From: Chloroflexota bacterium
Lineage (GTDB): Bacteria > Chloroflexota > Dormibacteria > Dormibacterales > Dormibacteraceae
Reading direction: 5' to 3'
NCBI GenBank assembly: GCA_005880795.1
Contig: VBGP01000012.1
Span: 1-64,000 of the forward strand
Length of the DNA stretch: 64,000 nt
The notes under the pieces were generated by a model. That model had not been told where the DNA came from, did not search any database, and saw only the letters and a list, made by a program, of their open reading frames with translations. Every line of letters starts with the position of its first letter. Position 1 is the first letter of the stretch. Of the stretch, positions 1 to 10,059 are shown one piece after another. A program made the translations under genes and the position numbers.

Positions 1-113
1 TGAGTGGTGATCTGCCCCGCCGAGGGCGACGCCACCTGGTGAGCGACCGGGGCGCCGCTCGACTGCGAGCAGGCCGCGACCAGGACGGCAAGCAACGCCA
101 ACCACCGGCTCAT
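1..113 (-). CDS. putative lipoprotein, N-terminal fragment truncated by window edge
   Basis: Minus-strand reading from ATG at 113 gives MSRWLALLAVLVAACSQSSGAPVAHQ..., a signal peptide with a VAAC lipobox; SD-like GGAAAGGTGAG upstream; open to window start. Confidence 0.6.
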   Translation of the reverse strand, partial: MSRWLALLAVLVAACSQSSGAPVAHQVASPSAGQITT

Positions 114-163
114 CTCACCTTTCCAACGTCGGTCGAGCGCGAAGGTTTCGGGGTCGCGGCGAG

Positions 164-412
164 ATGACGCGGTTGCTGAAACCACCTGTCTTGATCGATG
201 TCACGCTCGACCACGGCTGCGCGCCGATTGCCATCTCGGGCGCCTTCACCGGGTCGATCGATCCTATCGCCCGCTGGAAGGTCGAGACGTCGTGGTGGAA
301 CAGGCCGGTCGTCCGCGAGTACTGGAAGGCCGTGCTCAACAACAACCTGCTGTGCGAGCTGTACCACGACCTCTCGACCAACGAGTGGTTCCTCGAGCGG
401 GTCTACGATTGA
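164..412 (+). CDS. short DUF6504-like protein
   Basis: 82 aa, ...RPVVREYWKAVLNNNLLCELYHDLSTNEWFLERVYD, resembles the small protein often found in ImuB/DnaE2 loci; directly upstream of dnaE2. Confidence 0.6.
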   Translation: MTRLLKPPVLIDVTLDHGCAPIAISGAFTGSIDPIARWKVETSWWNRPVVREYWKAVLNNNLLCELYHDLSTNEWFLERVYD

Positions 413-484
413 AAGTGCGCCCTGCGCGCGCCCGGCGGACTGAGATTCGGCACGTTTTGCGCAGAAAGCTCGCTTGGGACCAAT

Positions 485-500
485 CGAAACGTGCGTTTTG
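485..500 (+). promoter_or_regulatory. possible LexA-like operator upstream of dnaE2
   Basis: CGAAAC-GTGC-GTTTTG, an imperfect inverted repeat with 4-nt spacer, 48 nt upstream of the dnaE2 start; resembles CGAACNNNNGTTCG-type SOS boxes but is not a clean match. Confidence 0.25.
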
Positions 501-548
501 TGCAAAGCGCGCCTTTCCGAGTCTGGCCGCAAGTCAGAAGGCTGAACG

Positions 549-3500
549 GTGACGCCTTACGTCGAGCTCCACTGCCACTCCAACTTCTCGTTCCTGGACG
601 GTGGCTCGCATCCGGCCGAGCTTGCCATGCGCGCCGCCGAGCTCGAGATGCCCGCCCTCGCCCTCACCGACCGCGGCGGCGTCTACGGGGCGGTCCGTCA
701 CCTCCAGGCCTGCCGCAAGCTCGGCGTCAAACCCATCATCGGCAGCGCCCTCGAGGTGGATGGGGACGAGCTGATCCTCATCGCGCGCAACCTCAAGGGC
801 TACTCGAACCTGTGCCGGCTGCTCAGTCTCGCCCACGCCGACCAGCCGAAGGGCGAAGCGAGGACGACGCTCGCCACCGTGGCCGAACATCGAGGTGACC
901 TCTTCTATCTCAGCCCAACCGACAGCGAGTCGCGGCTGCGTGACGTCCAGGCCGCGCTGGGCAAAGAGAGCGTCTTCAGCGAGCTGCACCATCACATGCG
1001 GCCCGAGGATCCATGGATCCTGGAAGGCCGAGCCGCGATGGCAAAGCGATGCGGCGCGCAGATCGTCGCCACCAACCAGGTCCACTATCACCTCCCCGCC
1101 AGGCGCAGGCTGCATGACGTCCTGGTCGCGATCCGGCATCGCGCCACCCTCGATGAAGCGCGCGAGCACCTATTCCCCAACTCGGAGCACCACCTCAAAG
1201 GCGGCTCGGAGATGCGTCCGCTCTTCAAGGGATATGAGGAGGCGCTGGCCACGCCCTGGGACATCACGCAGGAGTGCGATGTCGACCTCGACTTCCGCAA
1301 GGTCCGCTTTCCCGGATACCCGGTGCCCGCCGGCGAGACGCCATTCTCCTTCCTCTACAAGCTGTGCTTCGAAGGTCTCCGCGAACGGTATCGGCCCATC
1401 ACGTCGGCCGTCACGCGCCGCCTGCAGCACGAGCTGGAGGTCATCGAGAAGACGGGCCTTGCCGAGTTCTTCCTCATCAACTGGGATCTCATGCGGTTCG
1501 CCAAAGAGAGAGGAGTGCCCGGGCAGGGCCGCGGTTCGGCGGCCGACTCGATCGTCGCCTACGTCCTCGGCATCACACGCGTCGACCCCATCGAGCACAA
1601 CCTGCTCTTCGAGCGGTTCCTGCACGAAGAGATGACCAGCACGCCCGACATCGACATCGACTTCTCCACCGAACACCGCGAGCAGGTCATCCAGTACATC
1701 TACGAGAAGTACGGGTGGGAACGGACCGGGATGGTTTGCAACGTCGTCACCTTCCAGCCGCGGATGGCGATCCGGCAGGTTGGCAAGGCGCTCGGCTTCT
1801 CCGCCGAGCTGCTCGACCGGCTCGCCAAAGGTGTCGACCGCTGGTTCACCGAAGACGTCGAGGACTCGATGCTGTGGGCCGTTCCACCTCCCGACATGCG
1901 CCCGCAGAGCTGGCAGCAGTTCCTCGAGCTCTGCAGGGAGGTGATCGAGTTCCCGCGCCACCTCTCGATCCACAACGGAGGCATGCTCGTCACCGGCGAG
2001 CCGCTGGTTGACATCGCGCCGGTCGAGCCGGCCGCGATGGAGGGACGACGGGTCGTCCAGTTCAACAAGGACGACGTCGAGGACCTCGGCCTCATCAAGA
2101 TGGACATGCTCGGTCTACGCACGCTTTCGGTCGTCGCCGAGGCGCTGGACCTGATCAAGGACACGACCGGCACCAGGCCAGACCTCGACCAGCTGCAGCT
2201 GAAAGACCCGGCCGTGTTCGAGATGTGCAGCGCGGCGGACACGATCGGCGTATTCCAGATCGAGTCTCGCGCACAGATGCAGACGCTGCCCCGGACCCGG
2301 CCTCAGACCTTCAACGACCTGGTCGTCGAGGTGGCGATCATCCGGCCGGGCCCGATCCAGGGCAACGCCGTCCATCCCTACATCAGGCGCAAGCAGGGCC
2401 GTGAGCCGGTCACCTACGCGCATCCGCTGCTCGAGCCGATCCTCAAAGACACGCTGGGGGTGATCCTCTACCAGGAGCAGATCATCGAGATCGCGATGTA
2501 TGTCGCGGGCATGAGACCTGGTCACGCCGACGGTTTTCGCCGAGCGATGACGCGACACCTCAACCGGGTCGAGATGTCCTCGCTCGAAGATGAGTTCGTC
2601 GGCGGGTGCCTTGCCAACGGTGTCCCGCGCGAGGTTGCGGACCAGCTGTTCGCGGCGGTGCAGGGCTTTGCCGTCTACGGCTTCTGCCGGTCGCACGCCG
2701 CCGCTTTCGCCCGCACGTCTTACGAAACCGCCTGGATGAAGCTGCATCATCCCGTCGAGTTCGGATGCGGCCTGCTGAACAACCAGCCGATGGGTTTTTA
2801 CCACCCGAGCGTGCTGGTCGAGGACCTGAAGCGCCATGGTTTGAAGGCGCTGCCGGTCGACATCAACGTCTCCGACGTCCGATGCCTGCCCGAGCGCATC
2901 GACACCGGTCATGCCATGCGAATCGGTTTCAACTACGTCCGCGACCTCGGCGAAGAGGGTCGCAAGGCGATCGTCATCGAACGCGCCAACCAGGGACCCT
3001 ACAAATCCTTCGACGACTTTCTGGGCCGCCTCCGGGGCGGACCGATCGGTCCGAAGGCCGTCCGCAACCTGGTCATGGTGGGCGCCTTTGACGGCCTCGA
3101 GCAGCCGCGTCGCGAGCTGCTCTGGGGATGGCAGGAAAGGTGGCACGGCAAAGGCCTGCGGCGGGGCATCGACAAACAGTCCGAGCTGCGTCTCGATGGG
3201 ACCCCGCCCGCCCTACCTCACATCGACGACTTCGACGCCAACCAGCTCGAGTACCGGATCTCCGACCTCTCGACTGGACACCACCTCATCCACTTCTGCC
3301 GCGACCGTTTGCGCGAGATGGGAGCGCTGGAAAGCAACAAGCTCCCATCGATTCGCAACAATCAGCCGGTGCGGGTCGCCGGGCTCGTCATCACGCGCCA
3401 GGCGCCGAGCACGGCGAAGAAGATTCGGTTCTTCACCCTCGAAGATGAGTTCGGCCAGGTCAACGTGACGATCAAACCCGACGTCTACGAGCGATACCGT

Positions 3501-3641
3501 CAGGTCGCCAACCGGCAACCGATCCTCATCATCGACGGGGTGATGCAGCGCCAGGACGGCGTCCATTCGGTGCTGGCGACGCACATCCAGGCCCTCGCCG
3601 GCGTCCCCCGACCGACCCAGCGATCGCACGACTACCGCTGA
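549..3641 (+). CDS. dnaE2: error-prone DNA polymerase III alpha subunit (DnaE2/ImuC-type)
   Basis: 1030 aa; PHP start YVELHCHSNFSFLDGGSHP, PDIDIDFSTEHREQVIQYIYEKYG, GVFQIESRAQMQTLPRTRP, C-terminal OB region; length typical of DnaE2. Confidence 0.9.
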   Translation: MTPYVELHCHSNFSFLDGGSHPAELAMRAAELEMPALALTDRGGVYGAVRHLQACRKLGVKPIIGSALEVDGDELILIARNLKGYSNLCRLLSLAHADQPKGEARTTLATVAEHRGDLFYLSPTDSESRLRDVQAALGKESVFSELHHHMRPEDPWILEGRAAMAKRCGAQIVATNQVHYHLPARRRLHDVLVAIRHRATLDEAREHLFPNSEHHLKGGSEMRPLFKGYEEALATPWDITQECDVDLDFRKVRFPGYPVPAGETPFSFLYKLCFEGLRERYRPITSAVTRRLQHELEVIEKTGLAEFFLINWDLMRFAKERGVPGQGRGSAADSIVAYVLGITRVDPIEHNLLFERFLHEEMTSTPDIDIDFSTEHREQVIQYIYEKYGWERTGMVCNVVTFQPRMAIRQVGKALGFSAELLDRLAKGVDRWFTEDVEDSMLWAVPPPDMRPQSWQQFLELCREVIEFPRHLSIHNGGMLVTGEPLVDIAPVEPAAMEGRRVVQFNKDDVEDLGLIKMDMLGLRTLSVVAEALDLIKDTTGTRPDLDQLQLKDPAVFEMCSAADTIGVFQIESRAQMQTLPRTRPQTFNDLVVEVAIIRPGPIQGNAVHPYIRRKQGREPVTYAHPLLEPILKDTLGVILYQEQIIEIAMYVAGMRPGHADGFRRAMTRHLNRVEMSSLEDEFVGGCLANGVPREVADQLFAAVQGFAVYGFCRSHAAAFARTSYETAWMKLHHPVEFGCGLLNNQPMGFYHPSVLVEDLKRHGLKALPVDINVSDVRCLPERIDTGHAMRIGFNYVRDLGEEGRKAIVIERANQGPYKSFDDFLGRLRGGPIGPKAVRNLVMVGAFDGLEQPRRELLWGWQERWHGKGLRRGIDKQSELRLDGTPPALPHIDDFDANQLEYRISDLSTGHHLIHFCRDRLREMGALESNKLPSIRNNQPVRVAGLVITRQAPSTAKKIRFFTLEDEFGQVNVTIKPDVYERYRQVANRQPILIIDGVMQRQDGVHSVLATHIQALAGVPRPTQRSHDYR

Positions 3642-3660
3642 CCCGCAATGATGGGAGGTC

Positions 3661-4380
3661 ATGTCGCGCAAACACTGGGAAAGCCAGGCGTCGAATTGGG
3701 CGGCGTGGGCGCGCACGCCTGACTTCGACGCTTACTGGAAATACGCGCCGGCCTTTTTCGAGCTGGTGCCCCCGCCGCGAGGACGAACGCTGGAGGTCGG
3801 ATGTGGCGAGGGCCGGGTCAGCCGAGACCTCGCCAACCGCGGCCACAACGTGGTAGCGGTCGACACGTCGACCGAGTTGATCGGGCTCGCGCGCAACGCC
3901 GACCATAAAAGCGCCTACCTGCGCTGCGATGCGGCCGCGCTGCCCTTTGACACGGAATCGTTCGACCTCGCGGTCTTCTACAACTCCCTGATGGACATCG
4001 ATGACATGGAGCGCGCGGTCGTGGAGGCTGCTCGGGTCCTCCGGGTTGGTGGGACGCTCTGCGCCTGCGTCACGCATCCCACCGCAGACGCGGGTCGCTT
4101 TGAGTCGCACCTACCCAACGCTCGCTTTGTCATCGACGGCAGCTACCTTGGACCACGGCGGTGGTTCGAGGGGAAGATGGAGCGAGAGGGCTTGCGAATG
4201 CACTTCGCCGGTTGGGCTTACTCGCTGGAGGGCTATTTCGGCGCCCTCGAGCGCGCCGGTTTTGGCATCCAGGCGGTCCGTGAGCCGGCTATCGACGAGG
4301 GCAGCGTGGTCCTGCATCCGAGCGAAGAACGCTGGCGGCGCATCCCGAACTTCCTGATGTGGAAGGCTGTCAAGGCCTAA
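3661..4380 (+). CDS. class I SAM-dependent methyltransferase
   Basis: LEVGCGEGRVSRDLANRGHNVVAVDTS motif I; SD GGGAGG upstream. Confidence 0.85.
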   Translation: MSRKHWESQASNWAAWARTPDFDAYWKYAPAFFELVPPPRGRTLEVGCGEGRVSRDLANRGHNVVAVDTSTELIGLARNADHKSAYLRCDAAALPFDTESFDLAVFYNSLMDIDDMERAVVEAARVLRVGGTLCACVTHPTADAGRFESHLPNARFVIDGSYLGPRRWFEGKMEREGLRMHFAGWAYSLEGYFGALERAGFGIQAVREPAIDEGSVVLHPSEERWRRIPNFLMWKAVKA

Positions 4381-4478
4381 ATCCCTTACTTTCTGTAGCC
4401 AGTTAGGGGCCCGATGCGCCAAGCTATTCAGCTACAGCCGAGCTTCATCGCAGCAACCCCAGAGGAAAAGGCCCCGAA

Positions 4479-5054
4479 ATGTCGATCGCCCGAGAAATCG
4501 AAGACATCGCCCGCGACCTGATCAAGCACCAGCACGACCATCCGCCGGTCCGCGATCTCAACCGCGAGGTGGAGCGCCGCCTCACCTTCGCCGACCGGGT
4601 CGCGGACGACTTTTCCCGATTGGTCGGCAGCTGGATCTTCGTCCTCGTCCAGGTCGGGATCATGGTCATCTGGATCGGGCTCAACGCGCTCAACCTGATC
4701 CACCCATGGGACAGGTACCCGTTCTTGTTCCTCAACTTCATCCTCAGCCTCGAGGTCGCGGTGTGGGTCTCAGTCGTGCTGATGGCGCTCAACCGCCTCT
4801 CGGACCGCGATCGCATCCGCGCCCAGCACGACTTCGAGCTCGACATCAAGGCCGAGGAGGAGCTCAAGGCGCTGATGAATCACCTGATGCACCAGGACGA
4901 GATCCTGCTGCAGATCGTGAACCGTCTCGACCGCGGCGACCGCGAGATGAAGCGCCTGGCGCGCCGGCTCGAGCAAGCGATCGAGTCAACCGAGCCTCCG
5001 GCCGCAAAGCCGGGCCCGACCGAGCGACCTCCGATCAGCGTCCCGGCGCCGTAG
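4479..5054 (+). CDS. DUF1003 family membrane protein
   Basis: FADRVADDFSRLVGSWIFVLVQVGIMVIWIGLNAL followed by NFILSLEVAVWVSVVLMALNR, typical of DUF1003. Confidence 0.85.
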   Translation: MSIAREIEDIARDLIKHQHDHPPVRDLNREVERRLTFADRVADDFSRLVGSWIFVLVQVGIMVIWIGLNALNLIHPWDRYPFLFLNFILSLEVAVWVSVVLMALNRLSDRDRIRAQHDFELDIKAEEELKALMNHLMHQDEILLQIVNRLDRGDREMKRLARRLEQAIESTEPPAAKPGPTERPPISVPAP

Positions 5055-6465
5055 CTAGAACCTTCGCGCCCATCTCGCGCACGACCTCGACGATGAGGTC
5101 GACGTCCCTCTCAGTCGTAAGCCAGTTCACGATCGCGGGCCTGAACGCAACCTTGCCGGCGTACTCCGTCGTGCCGAAGTAGACGCGGCCGTCCTCGAGC
5201 ACCATCGCGCCGATCCGGCGGTTGAGCTCATCCAGCTCGGCCTCCGGAACGTCCGGTGGATGGAACCGGAAGCAGACCACGTTCAGCGGCACCTCGGCCA
5301 GCCGCTCCAGTTCACTCGCGTCGTCGACCTGCCGCGCCACCCGCTTCGCCAGCTCGAGATGCCGCTCCACCATCGCCCGGTAACCATCGCGGCCGTAAGC
5401 CCGCAACGTGGCCCAGACCGGAAGCGCGCGAGCTCGGCGCGACATCTCGGGCACCAGGTTGCCAAACACCGGCCGCGCCAAGGCCTCTCGGCCGAGATAA
5501 GCCGCGCTCTGTGAGAACGGGCCCGCGTGCAGGCTGGCATCGCGCACGAAGACGAACCCGGTGTCATAGGGCACGTTGAGCCACTTGTGGCCGTCGACCG
5601 CCACCGAGTCGGCCTGATCGACCCCATCGACGAGATGGCGCGTCAAAGGACTCAGGGCGGCGAACAACCCGAAGGCGCCGTCGACGTGCAGCCACGCGCC
5701 GTGGTCATGAGCCAGCTCGCTTATCTCGCGCAAAGGATCGAAATCGCCAGTGTTGACGTCGCCGGCGGTTGCGATCACGATCGCGGGCTTGCCACCCAAC
5801 TGATCGAGAGCCGCTCGCAGCGCGACCAGGTCGATGCGGCCAGCAGAGTCGCGGGTCAGGATCTGCACCCTGTCTCTTCCCAAACCCAGCATCCCAAGGG
5901 CCTTGACAGCGCTCGCATGCAGGTAACCGCTCGCGAACACCGGCACCGGGGGAACGCCCCACAGGCCGTCGGCGTCGACGTCGACACCGTGCTGCAGACC
6001 GAACCACCGCCGCGCGGCCGCGAGTCCGACAAAGTTTGCGATGGTCGTGCCGGTGGTGATCACGGCGCTCCAATCGGAGGGCAGGCCGAACATCTCCTTC
6101 AGCCAGCGGGTGCTGATCTGCTCCAGGCGCGACGCCAGCGTCGAGGATGTCCAGTTGTAGGCCATCTGGTCGAGCGTCGAGGTGAGCCAATCCGCCCCAA
6201 GCGCAGCGGGCGTCACACCGCCGGTGACGAAGTGAAAGTAACGCGGCCCACTCGAGCGAACGGCGCCTTCGACCGACACCGCGACCAGCTCCGAGAGGGC
6301 GCGGAGCGATCCGACCCCCTCCTCCGGCAGCGCTTCATCCAGCTCGGGTTGTCCCGGGGCTCGCGCCGGCGAGTCGTCTAGCGACCCGAGATATTCCTCG
6401 GCCTCTCTTTCGATCAGCCGCACGGCGGCAGCGAGCTCGTCGCGATCGATCAGCGGGTCAGCCAT
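5035..6465 (-). CDS. pyridoxal phosphate-dependent decarboxylase/aminotransferase family protein
   Basis: ITTGTTIANFVGLAAARRWFG, HDHGAWLHVDGAFGLFA, ADSVAVDGHKWLNVPYDTGFVFVRD (PLP lysine motif). Start taken at MADPLIDRDEL. Confidence 0.85.
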   Translation of the reverse strand: MADPLIDRDELAAAVRLIEREAEEYLGSLDDSPARAPGQPELDEALPEEGVGSLRALSELVAVSVEGAVRSSGPRYFHFVTGGVTPAALGADWLTSTLDQMAYNWTSSTLASRLEQISTRWLKEMFGLPSDWSAVITTGTTIANFVGLAAARRWFGLQHGVDVDADGLWGVPPVPVFASGYLHASAVKALGMLGLGRDRVQILTRDSAGRIDLVALRAALDQLGGKPAIVIATAGDVNTGDFDPLREISELAHDHGAWLHVDGAFGLFAALSPLTRHLVDGVDQADSVAVDGHKWLNVPYDTGFVFVRDASLHAGPFSQSAAYLGREALARPVFGNLVPEMSRRARALPVWATLRAYGRDGYRAMVERHLELAKRVARQVDDASELERLAEVPLNVVCFRFHPPDVPEAELDELNRRIGAMVLEDGRVYFGTTEYAGKVAFRPAIVNWLTTERDVDLIVEVVREMGAKVLATAPGR

Positions 6466-8476
6466 TCGCGACACGGTACACCGCGTAGTCACCGTCGTCG
6501 TAGACCCTCGTGCCATGCGCGTCCCAGTACGCGCGACTTGCGCCCCGCGGTATCTCCTGCGGGCCGATCATCACGTAGTCCACGCGGTATTTGCGGACAA
6601 GGTCCATCGCCGTAGGGTCGCCGTCGAGGATCTTCTTGTCGTCCGCACTCTTCTGCACGTAGTCGGCAAGCCCATAGGTCCACAGCCAGCCGGGGTAGCC
6701 GATGAGCTCGCGACGGCCGGCCAGCGTCGGGATGGGGCTGTTGTGCTCGTCGGCGACAGCGAAGAGCGCATCTGACTTCGTGTTGTGCCGCACCCAGTCC
6801 GCGACCTTGAGGCCGCCGGCGTCGGTGAACTGAACTTTGCTCACTTCGAAGTCGGACGCTCTGTAGAGATCAAGCGCTCCTGAGAATCCGAGCAGCACCA
6901 TCACGGTGACCGCGACGATGGCCGTACCCGGACCACGCTGCAGCATTCCGGCCAGCACACCGCCGACGAGCATGCTGCCGAGCAAAGCCCAGAAGATGAA
7001 GAACTTGGTGTTGTCCCACACCCACGGCTGCAGCACGATGACGTTCGGCACGAGAAACCACAGCCACATCGGCGAGAACCAGTTGGGAAACGCGGTCGGA
7101 ATCCACCGCATCAGGCCGTGGGCCGCGAGCATCGCCGGCAGCAGGAGCGACGTGTTCCAGATCCAGAACCAGGCGAAGTCAATCGGAAACAGCCACACCC
7201 CGTAGCGCTGCCAATCCGTGAACGAGAGCCAGCCCGGTTGGATGCAGTAGCGGTCGATCGACGGCAGGTCTCCGCAGACGCTCGTGTTGTCGGGCGGCCA
7301 CATCCACAACAGGATCGGAACGCCGGCCACAAGCGCGGGCACAAAGAACGCGAGCCACTCGCGCCGCCGGTTGAACAGGGCCCAGAACACCGGCAGCGCA
7401 AGCACGGTCCCGTATGCGTGCACGTGGTAGACGGGCATGACCGCGGCGATCAGCCCGGCGAATAGGAACGGCTGCCAGCCAAGCCGCTCACGCACGGCGA
7501 TCCACAACAGGACGAGCACGATCAGTGCGAGGCTGAAACCGAAAAGGGTCGAACGCTGGGGCACGATGTAGGCGAGCACGGGGTTGAGCCACTGGAGGTT
7601 GACGTTCCGGTTCAAGGTGTACTCGCGCGGCAGATGGACCAGGGCCGACATGCCGTACTGCTGAAGATCCCCCAGCAGGTAGACAAAACCAAGCCCGCCG
7701 CCCAGCAAGAAGACGAACACGGCGATGGCCGCGGCGAGACGCCCCGATGTGAAGCGGAGCGCGGCCAGGTAAATCACCCCAGGCAAGGCGAGACCCAGAG
7801 CGGCGCTGGTCGCGGTGACGGCCTGCGTGAGCGACAGCCCGAGCGGGATCAGGTCCGCTGCGAGGAAGTCGATCATGAACGGGTAGCCGAGGCGATGCCC
7901 GGGGTCGACCGGGAACTGGGGCGGAAAGTTGTGCCCGTAGGCGAACGACCCCGCAAAGCTCAGGTGCGCGGCCCAGTCGCCCCAGATGTTGACGTAGCCC
8001 GCGTACAGCCCGCTTGGCGTGTAGACCCACGCCTGGTGGAGCAGGTGGACGGTCCACGCGCCGCACACGAGCATGACGGCCAGCAGCGGCCACGGATGGC
8101 CGTTGACGCGAAGCGATGACGCCCAACGGCGTCGCGCCTCGGTCCAGTCGGAGGCGAGGCGCGCTCGCGCGATAAACAGGCCCACCGCGCCACCGACGAC
8201 CGTGACCAGGAAGCCAAGTGAGACCGTGAGCACCGTGACGTCACGCGCCAGCAGCGACACGGCGAAGCTGGTCGCGGCGACCACCATCGGACCGACGACG
8301 GCGCCGAATACGATCCGCTCTTCAAACCTGAACGGCACCCCAGAGAGATACGTGATGCCGAACCCTGCCGCCGCGCTCGCCGCGAGGAAAGCGGCGGCCG
8401 CTAGTTCCAACAGAACAGCTGCGCATGCGAGGGAGGCAGGTTCTTGCAGTTGGCGAGCCAGATCTTCGGTCCCCAC
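6458..8476 (-). CDS. multi-pass membrane protein, possibly a glycosyltransferase-like integral protein
   Basis: 672 aa, many TM segments and a C-terminal soluble domain; start uncertain. Confidence 0.6.
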   Translation of the reverse strand: MGTEDLARQLQEPASLACAAVLLELAAAAFLAASAAAGFGITYLSGVPFRFEERIVFGAVVGPMVVAATSFAVSLLARDVTVLTVSLGFLVTVVGGAVGLFIARARLASDWTEARRRWASSLRVNGHPWPLLAVMLVCGAWTVHLLHQAWVYTPSGLYAGYVNIWGDWAAHLSFAGSFAYGHNFPPQFPVDPGHRLGYPFMIDFLAADLIPLGLSLTQAVTATSAALGLALPGVIYLAALRFTSGRLAAAIAVFVFLLGGGLGFVYLLGDLQQYGMSALVHLPREYTLNRNVNLQWLNPVLAYIVPQRSTLFGFSLALIVLVLLWIAVRERLGWQPFLFAGLIAAVMPVYHVHAYGTVLALPVFWALFNRRREWLAFFVPALVAGVPILLWMWPPDNTSVCGDLPSIDRYCIQPGWLSFTDWQRYGVWLFPIDFAWFWIWNTSLLLPAMLAAHGLMRWIPTAFPNWFSPMWLWFLVPNVIVLQPWVWDNTKFFIFWALLGSMLVGGVLAGMLQRGPGTAIVAVTVMVLLGFSGALDLYRASDFEVSKVQFTDAGGLKVADWVRHNTKSDALFAVADEHNSPIPTLAGRRELIGYPGWLWTYGLADYVQKSADDKKILDGDPTAMDLVRKYRVDYVMIGPQEIPRGASRAYWDAHGTRVYDDGDYAVYRVANG

Positions 8477-10059
8477 GGCGGCGTCCCGGAGCTCTCGAAG
8501 TAAGCGGACTCAGAGATCGGCACCCCTGTCCAAACCGGATAGAAATAGCCGAAGAACAAGACCGCCATCGCAAGGTGTCCCGCGACGAGGAGCTGGCGGT
8601 TGGGTCGCGGCAGCTTCTCCGCCAGGTAAACGAGGACGAAAGCAAGAGCCAGGACCATGAAAATCAGGCCGCCGAACATGTGGTACATGAAAAGCACCCG
8701 CGTGATCGGCCACCACGGCGCGTATTGAGTGATGAATCCGAGCAGGATCACCGCGGCCGGGAAGCTGCGGTGGCGAATGATGAAATAGGGCAGCGACGCG
8801 ACGCACGGCAGGCTCGTCCACCAGATCCATGGATTGCCCAGGTTCGACATGCGCGCGATCAGCGGCTGGCCCGTGAAGACGTCGGTCCCGAGGTTCGAAT
8901 ACTCGGCGTAGTAGAGGACCGGCCGCGACAGGATGGGCCAGGACCAGGCGGGCGAGCCGTACGGATGCGTCGCGACCAGGTTCTTGTGGTAGTTGTACGA
9001 CTCCACCTGGTAATTGAGCAGGTCCGTCATGTTGTGGAACTGCCCGCGCGCGAAGAACGGATACCACGACACGACATAGATGCCGAGCGGGATGATCACC
9101 AGCGCGATCACAGCGACAGCGAGGTAAGTGGGCCAGAACACGCCTGCCATCGTTGAGCCGGAGTCCCGCCGCCACGACAGGAAAGGCCAGCCGGGCGGCC
9201 CGAACTCGACGTTCAGGCTGCGCAGCACGATCCGCAAAACCAGAAAGAAGACGATGCTTGCCCACGCGGCAAGAACGATCCATTTCGCCGCGATGCCGAT
9301 GCCCAGCACAAAGCCCAGGCCGATCAGCGAGATCATCGACGAGTTGAAAGACTTGCTCTGGATGTGCACCAGGAAGAGGAAGTACGCGCTAAGGATGAAG
9401 AAGATCGGGAAGATGTCGATCATCCCGATGCGCGATTGGATGAAAAACATCCCGTCAAAGCAGGCGAGGGTCGCTGCCGCGATCGCAAACAAGCGATTCG
9501 GCCAGAGGCGGCGCGCGAGCAGGTACATCATCGGGACGCACAGCGTCCCGAAGAGGGCGGCCGCGATTCGCCAACCGAAGGTGTTGAACCCAAGGTCGAT
9601 GTAGTCGCCGCTCGCGCCCTGGAAGTGGGCGCGATACCAGCCGTACCCCCACTCCCCGGCCGCGATGATCTCCTTCGCCAGCGGCGGCTCAGGATCGAAA
9701 TAGTTGTAGCGGCAGAGTGGTGTCGTCGGGCGGCACTGCTCAATGCCCTTGACGTCGTCGCGCGCGTCGACCGGGAAATAAACCTCGTCGAAGACCTGGC
9801 CGTTCGGTGGCGAGAGCACGCCGTTCGTGTCGGGGTAGCCTCGGTTGAAGGGGTATGCAAGGCCGCAGATCGTCCCTGGGTCGCCCTTCGGATCGATGGG
9901 AGTGCTCGAGACGCAGTTCGTGAGCCAGGGTCCCGAGTTCGGGTGGACGAAGAAGTCGGGGAGGATGGGGCTGAAAAGGCGCAGCACGCCGGCCACGACC
10001 GTGAGGGAGAGCACCGCGACCAGGTCCCACCGGTCGAAGTACCGCCGGACCTCGGTCAC
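8401..10059 (-). CDS. dolichyl-phosphate-mannose--protein mannosyltransferase (PMT/GT39)-like membrane protein
   Basis: DEVYFPVDARDD...DPEPPLAKEIIAAGEWGYGW...FGTLCVPMMYLLARRLW and C-terminal WWPITRVLFMYHMFGG. Start GTG at 10059; upstream ORF extension rejected. Confidence 0.75.
   Translation of the reverse strand: MTEVRRYFDRWDLVAVLSLTVVAGVLRLFSPILPDFFVHPNSGPWLTNCVSSTPIDPKGDPGTICGLAYPFNRGYPDTNGVLSPPNGQVFDEVYFPVDARDDVKGIEQCRPTTPLCRYNYFDPEPPLAKEIIAAGEWGYGWYRAHFQGASGDYIDLGFNTFGWRIAAALFGTLCVPMMYLLARRLWPNRLFAIAAATLACFDGMFFIQSRIGMIDIFPIFFILSAYFLFLVHIQSKSFNSSMISLIGLGFVLGIGIAAKWIVLAAWASIVFFLVLRIVLRSLNVEFGPPGWPFLSWRRDSGSTMAGVFWPTYLAVAVIALVIIPLGIYVVSWYPFFARGQFHNMTDLLNYQVESYNYHKNLVATHPYGSPAWSWPILSRPVLYYAEYSNLGTDVFTGQPLIARMSNLGNPWIWWTSLPCVASLPYFIIRHRSFPAAVILLGFITQYAPWWPITRVLFMYHMFGGLIFMVLALAFVLVYLAEKLPRPNRQLLVAGHLAMAVLFFGYFYPVWTGVPISESAYFESSGTPPWGPKIWLANCKNLPPSHAQLFCWN

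Noticed and set aside
110-532. 140-aa minus ORF spanning the DUF6504-like gene and the REP-like spacer
   Set aside because: Antisense to a coherent + strand protein; its N-terminus is translation of repeat sequence.
1170-1973. Long minus-strand ORF inside dnaE2 (also 2115-3146 minus and many similar ORFs elsewhere)
   Set aside because: Antisense shadow ORFs are expected in GC-rich DNA; low-complexity composition and no recognisable domain, while the other strand encodes a clear protein.
4393-4437. Inverted repeat CTGTAGC...GCTACAG upstream of the DUF1003 gene
   Set aside because: Only 7 bp with a 31-nt spacer; plausible by chance and no further support.
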